A stretch of DNA of 64,000 nt from UBA6168 sp964573725 (lineage in GTDB: Bacteria; Bacteroidota; Bacteroidia; Chitinophagales; Saprospiraceae). Shown in pieces: positions 55,312 to 64,000 of the stretch (within the stretch, counting starts at the first letter, position 1; the number at the start of each line of letters is the position of its first letter). Where the stretch lies: the NCBI GenBank assembly GCA_964573725.1, contig CAZNLJ010000018.1:1-64000 (forward strand), read 5' to 3'. Under the pieces are notes generated by a model. The model saw only the letters and a list, made by a program, of their open reading frames with translations, was not told where the DNA came from and made no database searches. The position numbers were made by a program, and so were the translations under genes.

Positions 55312-57525
55312 ATGATGATTGTTGAAAACACTGTACCTACCGATGCCATCTCCGCGGCCCTCCAACGGTATTTCGGATTCGAACATTTCAAGGGGAACCA
55401 ACGGGAAATCGTAAACAGTGTCTTGAACGGCCAGGACACCTTCGTCATCATGCCCACCGGCGGCGGTAAATCACTCTGTTACCAATTGCCCGCCCTCATG
55501 CTCCCAGGCACCGCCCTGATCATATCCCCCCTCATCGCGCTGATGAAAAATCAAGTCGACAGCATCCGCGGCTACAGCGATACCGATGAGGTCGCCCACT
55601 TCCTCAACTCCTCCCTGACCCGCGTACAGATGAAAGAGGTCAAGGCCGATATCATGGCCGGAAAAACCAAACTCCTCTACGTCGCTCCCGAAACCCTCAC
55701 CAAGGATGAAAACATCGGTTTCTTCCAACAGGTGAACATCTCCTTCGTCGCCGTCGATGAAGCACACTGCATCTCGGAATGGGGACATGACTTCCGCCCG
55801 GAATACCGCCGCATCAGGGCCATGATCGATGCCATCAACAAGAATATACCCGTCATCGCCCTCACCGCGACGGCCACCCCCAAGGTCCAGTCCGATATCG
55901 TCAAGAACCTGAATATGGATGACGTGAATAAGTTCGTCTCCTCCTTCAACCGGGAAAACCTCTTCTACGAGGTCCGCCCCAAAGGAAAAAAAGAGGCCGC
56001 CATCCGCCAAATCGTCCAAATCATCAAATCGACGCCCGGCCAGTCCGGTATCATCTACGTCCAGGCCCGGAAATCCACGGAGGAAATCTCCCAGGTCCTC
56101 CACGTGAACGGCATCAAGGCCGCCCCCTACCACGCCGGCCTCGATGCCAAGACCCGCTCCGCTACGCAGGACGCTTTCCTCATGGAGGAAATCGATGTCA
56201 TCGTCGCCACCATCGCCTTCGGTATGGGTATCGACAAACCGGACGTCCGGTTCGTCATCCACTATAATATGCCCAAAAGTATCGAGAATTATTACCAGGA
56301 AACCGGCCGCGCCGGTCGGGATGGCCTCGAAGGACGCTGCATCTCCTTCTTCTCTTATAAGGATATGGCCAAATTGGAGAAATTCCTCCGCGACAAACCG
56401 GTCGCGGAACGCGAAATGAGCGCCCAACTCATGCAGGAAGTCATGGCCTATGTTGAAACCACCAGCTGCAGAAGACGCTTCCTCCTCTATTATTTCGGCG
56501 AAGATTTCAATGAAAAAGACTGCGGTTGCATGTGCGACAATTGCCGCTATCCAAAGGAAAAAGTGGACGCCCGGGACGAAATCCGCCTCGCCCTGCGCGC
56601 TGTCCTCGAACTGAACGAAAATTTCAAGATCAAAACGTTGGTGGACTTCCTCCTGGGGCTCGAAACCAAGGAGATGAAGGACTATAAATTCAATCGCAAA
56701 GACCTCTTCGGCTCAGGAAAGGATAAGGACGAACTCTTCTGGAACTCCGTCTTCCGCCATGCCCTGCTCAACGAGTTCATCCGGAAGGATATCGAATCCT
56801 ACGGCGTCCTCAAATTGACCGACAACGGCCACGAATTCATCCTCGACCCCTTCGATATCCAAATCCCCCTCAATCAAAATTACGACAGCGGCGAACTGGA
56901 CCTCGACGAGACCGCCGGAAAGGTCGCCGCACTCGACGAAACGCTCGTCAAGATGCTCCGGGACCTGCGCCGGGAAGTCGCCCGTAAAAAAGGCGTCCCC
57001 CCCTTCGTCATCTTCCAGGACCCCTCCCTCGAGGATATGGCCACCCAATACCCCGTCTCCCTCGATGATATGACCAAGGTCCAGGGCGTCAGCCTCGGAA
57101 AAGCGCAACGCTATGCCAAACCTTTCCTCGAACTCATCTCCCGATATGTCGAAGAACATGATATCCAACGACCTACGGATGTGGTCATCAAACAGGTCGC
57201 CAATAAGTCCAAGGTGAAGGTCGCCATCATCCAATCCATCGACCGAAAATTGCCGCTCCCCGATATTGCCCGCCAAAATAACCTCGATATGGACGAACTC
57301 CTCGAGGAACTCGATGCCATCGTCTCCTCCGGAACCCGCGTCAACATCGATTATTTCCTGGAGGACCATGTCGATGAGAATGTGGTCGAGGATATTTATG
57401 ATTATTTCTCCCACGCCGAAACCGACGACCCCGATGCCGCATTCCTGGACCTGCGCGATGAGGAGTTTACCCTCGAGGAAATCAAACTCGTCCGACTCAA
57501 ATTCATGTCCGAAATGGCTAACTGA
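55312..57525 (+). CDS. recQ: RecQ-family ATP-dependent DNA helicase
   Basis: A 737-residue 3'-5' helicase for recombination and repair. Walker A MPTGGGKS at 47-54, DEAH at 149-152 followed by CISEWGHDFRPEY, motif VI QETGRAGRDG, then the zinc-binding/RQC region with cysteines in SCRRRFLLYYFGE and CGCMCDNC, and an HRDC domain around 540-620. The C-terminus has an extra helical region (DIYDYFSHAETDD) common in Bacteroidota RecQ. Tandem ATGs at 55312 and 55315 are preferred over 55285. It is 11 bp before aroQ and probably co-transcribed. Confidence 0.95.
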   Translation: MMIVENTVPTDAISAALQRYFGFEHFKGNQREIVNSVLNGQDTFVIMPTGGGKSLCYQLPALMLPGTALIISPLIALMKNQVDSIRGYSDTDEVAHFLNSSLTRVQMKEVKADIMAGKTKLLYVAPETLTKDENIGFFQQVNISFVAVDEAHCISEWGHDFRPEYRRIRAMIDAINKNIPVIALTATATPKVQSDIVKNLNMDDVNKFVSSFNRENLFYEVRPKGKKEAAIRQIVQIIKSTPGQSGIIYVQARKSTEEISQVLHVNGIKAAPYHAGLDAKTRSATQDAFLMEEIDVIVATIAFGMGIDKPDVRFVIHYNMPKSIENYYQETGRAGRDGLEGRCISFFSYKDMAKLEKFLRDKPVAEREMSAQLMQEVMAYVETTSCRRRFLLYYFGEDFNEKDCGCMCDNCRYPKEKVDARDEIRLALRAVLELNENFKIKTLVDFLLGLETKEMKDYKFNRKDLFGSGKDKDELFWNSVFRHALLNEFIRKDIESYGVLKLTDNGHEFILDPFDIQIPLNQNYDSGELDLDETAGKVAALDETLVKMLRDLRREVARKKGVPPFVIFQDPSLEDMATQYPVSLDDMTKVQGVSLGKAQRYAKPFLELISRYVEEHDIQRPTDVVIKQVANKSKVKVAIIQSIDRKLPLPDIARQNNLDMDELLEELDAIVSSGTRVNIDYFLEDHVDENVVEDIYDYFSHAETDDPDAAFLDLRDEEFTLEEIKLVRLKFMSEMAN

Positions 57526-57536
57526 TTCCGCTTACC

Positions 57537-57953
57537 ATGAAAATTCTGATCGTCAACGGTCCTAACCTCAACCTCCTCGGGGTGCGCGAACCTCATATCT
57601 ACGGGAAACGCTCTTTCGAGGCTTACTTCGAATCGCTCCAACAGGATTTCCCCGGCGTCACCCTCCATTTCTTCCAAAGTAATTCCGAAGGCGCCCTGAT
57701 CGACAAACTCCATGAAGCCGGCTTCTCCTACCAGGGTATCATCCTGAACCCCGGCGCCTATACCCATACTTCCGTCGCCATCGCGGACGCTATCGCCGCT
57801 ATCGACACTCCCGTGGTGGAAGTCCATATTTCCAATACGTTCTCCCGGGAATCTTTCCGCCACCGTTCCTTCACCGCCCCTCATTGCGTAGGTTGCATCA
57901 TCGGCCTCGGCCTCAAAGGCTACGACCTGGCCATCTCTTACTTCCTGTCCTGA
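57537..57953 (+). CDS. aroQ: Type II 3-dehydroquinate dehydratase
   Basis: A 138-residue shikimate-pathway enzyme converting 3-dehydroquinate to 3-dehydroshikimate, a dodecamer in the family. NGPNLNLLGVREPHIYG contains the catalytic tyrosine (Tyr22), FFQSNSEG and NPGAYTHTS hold substrate-binding asparagine and the active-site region, and VEVHISN carries the catalytic histidine. Full length. It lies between recQ and the heptose epimerase gene with short gaps (11 and 25 bp). Confidence 0.97.
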   Translation: MKILIVNGPNLNLLGVREPHIYGKRSFEAYFESLQQDFPGVTLHFFQSNSEGALIDKLHEAGFSYQGIILNPGAYTHTSVAIADAIAAIDTPVVEVHISNTFSRESFRHRSFTAPHCVGCIIGLGLKGYDLAISYFLS

Positions 57954-57978
57954 TGCACCCCGCCTAACGCCTGTCGCT

Positions 57979-58980
57979 ATGATCGTTGTCTCCGGCGCCG
58001 CCGGCTTTATCGGCTCCTGCCTCTCCGCCCGCCTCCTCTCCGACCGCCGTGCCGAACTGGTACTCGTCGATGATTTCTCCCGCCCCGACAAACTGCAAAA
58101 CCTCTCCGACAAACCTGCCGCCCTCCGCATCCATCGGGATCGATTCCTTTCCTGGCTCTCCCGGAACCACCCGCAGGTCGACCTGGTCTTCCACCTCGGC
58201 GCCCGCACCGATACGACCGAGAAAGACCCCCGGGTCTTTGATTCCCTTAACCTCCGCTATTCCCAACAGCTCTGGGACGCCTGCTCCGAACACGGTATCC
58301 CCCTGGTCTACGCCTCCAGCGCCGCTACCTACGGCGATGGACGCCTCGGCTACCGCGATGACCACCGCCTCATACCCCTTCTCCAACCGCTAAACCCCTA
58401 CGGCGTCTCTAAGAATGATTTCGACCACTGGGCGCTCCGCAAGGCCGGCCTCCTCCCGGATCCGCAAATCCTGTCCCCCGCTGCACCTCCCTTCTGGGCC
58501 GGACTGAAGTTCTTCAATGTCTATGGTCCCAATGAATACCACAAGGGCCGCATGGCCAGCGTCGTCTTCCATACCTTCCGGCAAATCCAATCGACCGGCA
58601 CCATGAACCTGTTCCGCTCCCACCGACCGGATATCCCGGACGGACACCAACGCAGGGATTTCATCTATGTCAAGGATGTCGTCGATATACTCTTGTTCCT
58701 GCTGGACCATCCCGCCGTCCCCTGCGGTCTCTATAACGTCGGTACCGGTACCGCCCGCACTTTCCTGGACCTCGCCACCCTCACCTTCCTGGCCATGGAC
58801 CGCGAACCGGACCTCCGCTTCATCGATACGCCCGCCGATATCCGCCATACCTACCAATACTTCACGGAAGCGGATATGCGCAAATGGAACGGCACCGGCT
58901 ATCCGGGGCCCCGCTATTCGCTCGAATCCGGTATCCGGGAATATGTACAGTCCTTCCTCCTCCCCGACCGCCGCTGGTGA
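57979..58980 (+). CDS. rfaD: ADP-L-glycero-D-manno-heptose 6-epimerase
   Basis: A 333-residue short-chain dehydrogenase-type epimerase making the heptose donor of the lipopolysaccharide inner core. The NAD(P) motif GAAGFIGSCL is at 6-15, HLGARTDTTE and the YASSAATYG strand follow, the catalytic YGVSK is near 141, and FFNVYGPNEYHKGRMASV is diagnostic of the ADP-heptose epimerases. Together with kpsF it points to lipopolysaccharide core synthesis. ATG at 57979. Confidence 0.9.
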   Translation: MIVVSGAAGFIGSCLSARLLSDRRAELVLVDDFSRPDKLQNLSDKPAALRIHRDRFLSWLSRNHPQVDLVFHLGARTDTTEKDPRVFDSLNLRYSQQLWDACSEHGIPLVYASSAATYGDGRLGYRDDHRLIPLLQPLNPYGVSKNDFDHWALRKAGLLPDPQILSPAAPPFWAGLKFFNVYGPNEYHKGRMASVVFHTFRQIQSTGTMNLFRSHRPDIPDGHQRRDFIYVKDVVDILLFLLDHPAVPCGLYNVGTGTARTFLDLATLTFLAMDREPDLRFIDTPADIRHTYQYFTEADMRKWNGTGYPGPRYSLESGIREYVQSFLLPDRRW

Positions 58981-59218
58981 CCTCCCCCCCTCGCTTTTGT
59001 ATTCCGGATGGTTTCCATCCTTCCGACGTTTTCCGTATCTTACCCCCCCGATCGAATGGGGGCCGGAACCGCATCCGAACCCGGATCCGGCCTCATCCCG
59101 CGCCATAGGCGGCCCCGGCACACGTCGGCCCGTCCAGCAGACCGGTCCTACTAACACCCGCCGTCCGACCCGCAATTCCCCCGGCCTGGCCCGATCGTTC
59201 AACCGTAACCTGTGCACT

Positions 59219-62191
59219 GTGCAAAAACACTTCTTTCTTCCTATCCTGGCAATCGCCCTCTCCCTGGGCATCTCCTCCGAACCCGCCCTCCGGGATAACG
59301 GACTCCCTACCGAATGGTTGTCCGCCGCCCGGGAACAGGCCTGGGTCGACAGTGTCTTCCAATCGCTTTCCTTCGAAGCTAAAATCGGACAACTCTTCTG
59401 GCTACGTGTGCATACCGACAAGGACAAGGCCCATGAGGATGCCGTGGATGAACTGGTCCGCCGCTTCCGACCCGGCGGACTCTGCTTCTTCAATCCCACC
59501 GCCAAAGGGACGCCGGAAAAACAGGTCGAACTCACCAACCGCTACCAAACCCGATCCGCTCAGCTCCCTATGTTCATCTCCATCGACGGCGAATGGGGAC
59601 TGGGCATGCGCATGAAAGGTACGGCCCTCAGCTTCCCGCGGCAGTTGACCCTCGGCGCCGTCGAGGAGGATTTCCTGATTTATGAAATGGGCGCCGCCAT
59701 CGCCCGCCATTGCCGCCGCGTCGGCGTCAATGTCAATTTCGCCCCCGTCGCCGATGTGAATAACAACGCCGCCAATCCGGTCATCGGATTCCGCTCTTTC
59801 GGTGAAAATCCTCACCGCGTCGCACAAAAAGCCCTCCTGTACATGAAAGGTCTCCAGGATAACGGCGTGTTGGCCTCCGCCAAACACTTCCCCGGACACG
59901 GCGATACGGATACGGACAGCCATTACGACCTCCCCGTCATCCGACATGACCGACACCGGCTCGACAGCGTGGAACTCCTCCCCTTTCGTACCCTCATCCG
60001 ACACGATGTCGGCAGTGTCATGATCGCACACCTCCAGGTCCCCGCGCTGGATTCCACCCCCCACCTGCCGACCACCCTCTCCGAACGGGTCGTGACCGAC
60101 CTCCTCCGGAAAGAAATGGGCTTCGATGGTCTCATCCTCACCGATGCGCTGGAAATGAAAGCCGTCTCCAAATTCCATGCGCCCGGCGAAGTGGAAGCCA
60201 AAGCACTCGCCGCCGGCGTCGATGTCCTCCTGCTCCCCGCCGACGTGGAACGTGCTTTCTCCACCGTCATGGATTGGCTCGCCGACGGCCGCCTCGACTC
60301 AACCATGGTTTTCGAAAGTGTCCGGAAAACGCTCCGCTGGAAATACCGCCTCGGCCTGACCTCCTTCTCCCCCCTCCCCGTCGAAAATGCCCGCGCCGAT
60401 GTCAATGACCCGCCCGCCCAGGCGCTGAAGAGACTTCTTTTCCAACATGCCCTGACCCTCGTCCGGAACCGAAACAACTTGCTGCCGCTGAACCCCGGCA
60501 CCGCCGGCGGAACGGCCGCCCTCGCCATCGGTGCCGATGAAAATAATGCTTTTCACCGCAGCTTGTCCCGCTTCTCCGACCTGCCGCGCTTCACCGCCCC
60601 CCGGGAACCCAATACCCGCCAATGGCTGGAATCGCTCTCCCCCTTCGATACCATCATCGTCAGCCTGCACCAAATGAGCCAGTTCGCCTCCAAACGGTTC
60701 GGCTTGTCCCCGCAATCGATCGACCTCGTCCGACAATTGTCCCGACTCAAAACGGTCGTCCTGGTCGTGCATGGTAACCCGTACGCCCTCCCGGAACTGG
60801 ATGCTCCCGACGCCATCCTCGTCGCTTATGAAGACGACCCCGTCGCAGCGGATGTCAGCGCCCAGGCGCTCTTCGGAACCTTCCCCGTCAAGGGCCGACT
60901 CCCGGTCTCCGCTTCCCCTCGATTCCCCGCCGGAACCGGCGTTCAACTCGCCTCCCTCCAACGCCTGGGCTACGGCCTGCCGGAGGAGGTCGGCCTGCTT
61001 AGCCCCCGCCTTCAGAAAATCGATACGCTCATCCGTCAGGCCATCCGGGAAAAAGCCCTGCCCGGCGCCGTCGTCCTCGTCGCCAAAAATGGAAAAATTG
61101 TCTTCCAACAAGCCTGGGGACACCATACTTACCTCCCTTCCTCCCCGGCCACTTCCGTCGACGATGTGTGGGACCTCGCCAGCATCACCAAGGTCGCCGC
61201 TACCACCGTGTCCCTCATGCGCCTCCATGACCAGGGCCGGTTCCTCCCGCAACTACCCGTCGATCATTACCTGCCGGAATTCGCCGCCTCCAATAAGGCC
61301 GGTATCCCCGTCGCCGATATGCTCTCCCACCATGCCGGCCTGACCCCTTGGATCAAATTCTACGAAAAGACCCTGGACCACCGCCAACAGCCCGATCCCA
61401 ATTTCTACCGAACCGCACCTGCCGACGGATTCTCCGCTCCCGTCGCCTCCAACCTCTGGCTCGCCTCCAACTACCGCGATTCCATCTGGAAGGCCATCCT
61501 GGATAGCCCCCTGCTCCATCACCACCGCTATACTTACAGCGACCTCGGATTTTATATCGGCGGCGAAATCGTACACCGCCTTTCCAAGATGCCACTGGAC
61601 TCGTTCGCCCTCCGGCACTTCTACCGGCCCATGGGACTCAACTCCATCCTGTTCAAACCGCTCAGCCGGTTTTCTCAAGACCGGATCCCACCCACCGAAG
61701 AGGATAACTACTTCCGACAACGCCGTATCCATGGCTTTGTCCACGATATGGGAGCCGCCATGCTGGACCAGGTCTCCGGCCATGCCGGCCTCTTCAGCAA
61801 TGCCGCCGACCTGGCCGCCATCATGCAGCTGCTGCTCAACAAAGGCTTCTACGCCGGCAAACAACTCCTCCAACCTCAAACCGTACAGTTCTATACCTCC
61901 CGGTGCAGCGGCTGTACCCGCAGAGGCCTCGGTTTCGACCTCCGACAACTCGATGAACACTTCGAACCGAACCTCTCCGGCAAAGCCGGTATCCATACTT
62001 TCGGACACCTCGGTTTCACCGGAACTGCCGCCTGGGCCGACCCGGACCAGCAGCTGGTCTATATCTTCCTGTCCAACAGGACCTATCCCTCCATGAAAAA
62101 CAATCTCCTCGGCACCCTCAATACCCGTATCCTCGTCCAGGATGCCATCTACGATGCACTGGACAATGACCCGCCCGCCTTCCTCCAATGA
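59219..62191 (+). CDS. Exported GH3 beta-N-acetylhexosaminidase fused to a serine hydrolase
   Basis: A 990-residue two-enzyme protein. The signal-like N-terminus follows a GTG start at 59219; no in-frame ATG lies near it. The GH3 part (about 40-600) has KHFPGHGDT at 222-230, the NagZ-type histidine motif, and the nucleophile Asp309 in LILTDALEM. The C-terminal part (about 605-990) is a beta-lactamase/transpeptidase-like hydrolase with Ser655-x-x-Lys658 (SITK), Tyr773-Ser-Asp and HLGFTG. It probably trims cell-wall muropeptides by removing GlcNAc and acting on the peptide or lactyl side, as inferred from separate nagZ and amidase pairs in other bacteria. Located 238 bp after rfaD; nothing else seen in that gap. 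Confidence 0.88.
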   Translation: MQKHFFLPILAIALSLGISSEPALRDNGLPTEWLSAAREQAWVDSVFQSLSFEAKIGQLFWLRVHTDKDKAHEDAVDELVRRFRPGGLCFFNPTAKGTPEKQVELTNRYQTRSAQLPMFISIDGEWGLGMRMKGTALSFPRQLTLGAVEEDFLIYEMGAAIARHCRRVGVNVNFAPVADVNNNAANPVIGFRSFGENPHRVAQKALLYMKGLQDNGVLASAKHFPGHGDTDTDSHYDLPVIRHDRHRLDSVELLPFRTLIRHDVGSVMIAHLQVPALDSTPHLPTTLSERVVTDLLRKEMGFDGLILTDALEMKAVSKFHAPGEVEAKALAAGVDVLLLPADVERAFSTVMDWLADGRLDSTMVFESVRKTLRWKYRLGLTSFSPLPVENARADVNDPPAQALKRLLFQHALTLVRNRNNLLPLNPGTAGGTAALAIGADENNAFHRSLSRFSDLPRFTAPREPNTRQWLESLSPFDTIIVSLHQMSQFASKRFGLSPQSIDLVRQLSRLKTVVLVVHGNPYALPELDAPDAILVAYEDDPVAADVSAQALFGTFPVKGRLPVSASPRFPAGTGVQLASLQRLGYGLPEEVGLLSPRLQKIDTLIRQAIREKALPGAVVLVAKNGKIVFQQAWGHHTYLPSSPATSVDDVWDLASITKVAATTVSLMRLHDQGRFLPQLPVDHYLPEFAASNKAGIPVADMLSHHAGLTPWIKFYEKTLDHRQQPDPNFYRTAPADGFSAPVASNLWLASNYRDSIWKAILDSPLLHHHRYTYSDLGFYIGGEIVHRLSKMPLDSFALRHFYRPMGLNSILFKPLSRFSQDRIPPTEEDNYFRQRRIHGFVHDMGAAMLDQVSGHAGLFSNAADLAAIMQLLLNKGFYAGKQLLQPQTVQFYTSRCSGCTRRGLGFDLRQLDEHFEPNLSGKAGIHTFGHLGFTGTAAWADPDQQLVYIFLSNRTYPSMKNNLLGTLNTRILVQDAIYDALDNDPPAFLQ

Positions 62192-62203
62192 TTCCCGGCC
62201 TCC

Positions 62204-63106
62204 CTATGGTACCGGATGCCCCTGCGATGCCACCAATATCCGAAACCACTGCTCCGTACTCATCGCCAGGGACAAGGCATCGACCGCATACCGCAACCGC
62301 TCCGGTTTGCCCGATCCGACAATCGGTATGAATCGCGCCGGATGCCGCAATATCCAAGCATATGCCACCATGTCGATGTTGTACGCTCCGGTCTCCGCCG
62401 CCACTTCCTCCATGACGGCCACTACCCGCTCCGCACGCGCATCCCTCGGATCGAACAAGCGCCCGCCCGCCAAGGGTGACCACGCCATCGGTACGATGCC
62501 CTCCCGAAGGAAAAAGGCCGTGTTGTCATTCTCCATATGCTCCAGGCTCAGGGCGGAAAATTCCACCTGGTTGGTCAACAAGGGCATCGGACAATGCCGT
62601 TGCAACATCTCGAATTGCCCGGACCGGAAGTTGGAGACCCCGAAATGCAATACCTTTCCCGCCTGCCGTAATTCCTCGAACGCACGCGCGGTTTCCGATG
62701 GGTCCATCAAGGGGTCCGGCCGATGGATCAACAACATGTCCAACACGTCCGTCCGTAGGTTGCGCAGGGATTGTTCCGCACTCGCGATGATGTGCGCGTA
62801 CCCCGTGTCGTAATGCCCCACCCGCCGATGCGGAAAGACCGGGGCCTTGATCTTGATACCGCACTTGGTAACCAATTGCAAGCGCCGACGAAGCGCCGGT
62901 CGTGCCTGTAACGCCTCCCCTAGAATGGACTCACAGGTGTGCGCCCCGTAAATGTCCGCGATGTCGATCGTCGTAACCCCCCAGTCCAGGGCCTGCTCCA
63001 GGAAGGTACATATCGCCTCCCCCCGCATGTCCCATTCGTCCAGCCGCCACATGCCGTGCGCAATACGCGAAAACTGGAGGCCATCCCCCATTTTTACATT
63101 TTCCAT
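62204..63106 (-). CDS. Aldo/keto reductase
   Basis: A 300-residue NADPH-dependent oxidoreductase with a TIM barrel. GVTTIDIADIYG (about 43-54) contains the catalytic Asp and Tyr, LQLVTKCGI the lysine, LLIHRPDPLMD the histidine, and FGVSNFRSGQ and IPIVGSGKPERL complete the family pattern. It is closest in form to the YdhF-like group acting on carbonyl compounds of unknown identity. It starts 11 bp after the stop of the FG-GAP gene, so the two are probably co-transcribed. Confidence 0.92.
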   Translation of the reverse strand: MENVKMGDGLQFSRIAHGMWRLDEWDMRGEAICTFLEQALDWGVTTIDIADIYGAHTCESILGEALQARPALRRRLQLVTKCGIKIKAPVFPHRRVGHYDTGYAHIIASAEQSLRNLRTDVLDMLLIHRPDPLMDPSETARAFEELRQAGKVLHFGVSNFRSGQFEMLQRHCPMPLLTNQVEFSALSLEHMENDNTAFFLREGIVPMAWSPLAGGRLFDPRDARAERVVAVMEEVAAETGAYNIDMVAYAWILRHPARFIPIVGSGKPERLRYAVDALSLAMSTEQWFRILVASQGHPVP

Positions 63107-63117
63107 ATCTCACTTTT

Positions 63118-64000
63118 TTATTTGTTCCGCTCCGCTGCCTGGGCCTCGACGCCCTGTCCCGAATCCCCGCCGTTAAATAACAACAGCAGGGATACCCGCT
63201 CCTGCATCTGTTCCGGCTCCAATGGGTCGTCCAATCCCCGCATCGCCGTCAAACAAGATCCCAATACCAGGTCTTCATCGCCGTCCCCGTCGATATCGCC
63301 GCCCTCCATGACCATCCATCGGCCACTTCCTGCCTCCGCCAGGCTGGAAGCCCGGAATTCCATCGGACCCACCTGCTCGAAATATTGGAAACCTTCCCGC
63401 GGATTGTTCCGCGTGTCCGGGAAATAGGATATCGCCGCTATGTCCTGATCCCCGTCCCCGTCGAAATCCCGCGTGACCGTGGCGGTGGCCCCGTTCATCG
63501 GATGGAACCACCCCTCCCGGAATTGCCCGTCCCCGTCGTTCAGGTAGATCCGGATCCCGTGGTAGGGCTTCCTGATCCCCGAGTAATCGGCATTGTCTCC
63601 ATTCGCCATGACCAGGTCCGGACGGCCGTCTCCGTTCATGTCCTTCCATTCCAGATGGCTGCTGCCATGAACCGGCGGGAACCGCAACCATACCCGCTCC
63701 TCAAATTTTCCCCCACCCGCGTTGCGGAAAAGCGAGACCCGCTCGTTCCCTTGCGTAATCAGGGCCAACAGGTCCTCCAGCCCGTCTCCGTCCGCATCCA
63801 CCGGTATCGCCATCCTCACGCCCGCCGACCGGGTGATGGCCTCCCGCTCGCCGGTCTCTCCGTCCACCCGCGTCAATCCGCCGAGGTGATGGCCGAACTC
63901 ACTCACTATCCAATCCTTTTCGCCCGGCTCCCTTCCCCCGATCGTCTCAAGATGCACCGGCCGGTTGAGCGATCCGACCACCAAACGCATCGCCCGCACA
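63118..64000 (-). CDS. FG-GAP/VCBS repeat protein, cut by the window edge
   Basis: The last 293 or so residues of a longer secreted protein; the frame is open to the right edge. It contains FG-GAP repeats with calcium-binding DxDxDG loops: DADGDGLEDLL, DMNGDGRPDLV, DFDGDGDQDIA and DIDGDGDEDLV, spaced 60-70 residues apart as blades of a beta-propeller. The C-terminus (SLLLLFNGGDSGQG…) has no sorting domain visible. Such proteins are often extracellular and bind ligands or polysaccharides. The start lies beyond the window. Confidence 0.85.
   Translation of the reverse strand, partial: VRAMRLVVGSLNRPVHLETIGGREPGEKDWIVSEFGHHLGGLTRVDGETGEREAITRSAGVRMAIPVDADGDGLEDLLALITQGNERVSLFRNAGGGKFEERVWLRFPPVHGSSHLEWKDMNGDGRPDLVMANGDNADYSGIRKPYHGIRIYLNDGDGQFREGWFHPMNGATATVTRDFDGDGDQDIAAISYFPDTRNNPREGFQYFEQVGPMEFRASSLAEAGSGRWMVMEGGDIDGDGDEDLVLGSCLTAMRGLDDPLEPEQMQERVSLLLLFNGGDSGQGVEAQAAERNK

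Noticed and set aside
1..64000. tRNA or rRNA genes
   Set aside because: I looked for T-loop (GGTTCGA) and rRNA-like segments and found none that fold convincingly.

Overview
The window reads as a chromosomal segment of a GC-rich member of the Bacteroidota, most likely Saprospirales or a relative. Grounds: promoters of the TAnnTTTG type with few Shine-Dalgarno sites, a secreted PKD protein ending in a type IX secretion sorting domain, an ATP synthase a subunit with a long signal-peptide-bearing N-terminus, a six-gene ATP synthase operon without the beta and epsilon genes, system II (CcsBA) cytochrome maturation, and many SPOR, FG-GAP and lipoprotein genes. The lineage is inferred; no rRNA gene is present.

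Layout. (1) 1-4.2 kb is visibly AT-richer than the rest and carries a type VI secretion ClpV (TssH) and a small TssO-like membrane protein, preceded by a NusG/UpxY-type antiterminator. (2) 5.2-11 kb holds small accessory genes: a frameshifted 4-TM protein, a zinc ribbon protein, an OGG-fold DNA glycosylase-like protein, lipoproteins, and an MtfA-like protein whose HExxH site is lost. (3) 10.9-16.2 kb is one giant secreted reprolysin-like metalloprotease with 16 PKD domains. (4) 16.7-19.2 kb has Hsp20 and a Uup-type ABC-F ATPase. (5) 19.3-38.2 kb is the outstanding region: eight minus-strand genes forming an apparent electron-transfer locus. In transcription order they are a putative di-heme membrane cytochrome b, a membrane-anchored FeS/NAD(P)-flavoprotein, 23-heme and 13-heme c-type cytochromes, a giant cytochrome with 93 visible CXXCH motifs (interrupted by a 100-N assembly gap), an outer-membrane beta-barrel, an OB-fold lipoprotein and a CcsBA heme lyase. 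(6) 38.3-40.7 kb has a 5'-nucleotidase-like phosphoesterase and an intergenic region with hairpins. (7) 40.7-46.2 kb is the atpBEFHAG operon. (8) 46.3-47.3 kb has clpS-aat (N-end rule). (9) 47.6-53.7 kb has a DMT transporter, a radical SAM/SPASM protein and cell-envelope proteins. (10) 53.7-62.2 kb has kpsF, a candidate structured RNA, recQ, aroQ, an ADP-heptose epimerase and a GH3-serine hydrolase fusion. (11) The end has an aldo/keto reductase and a truncated FG-GAP protein.

How the genes work together. The locus in (5) contains every class of part needed to carry electrons from the cytoplasm or quinone pool across the inner membrane, through periplasmic multiheme cytochromes, to or through the outer membrane, plus the machinery that attaches heme to them. 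The three cytochromes show 129 CXXCH motifs. The giant cytochrome begins with the same 13-heme architecture as its small neighbour and has grown by internal duplication (447-bp units, 894-bp higher-order repeats, a 767-bp exact duplication). An extracellular or cell-surface electron conduit is the leading hypothesis; the sequence alone does not prove it.
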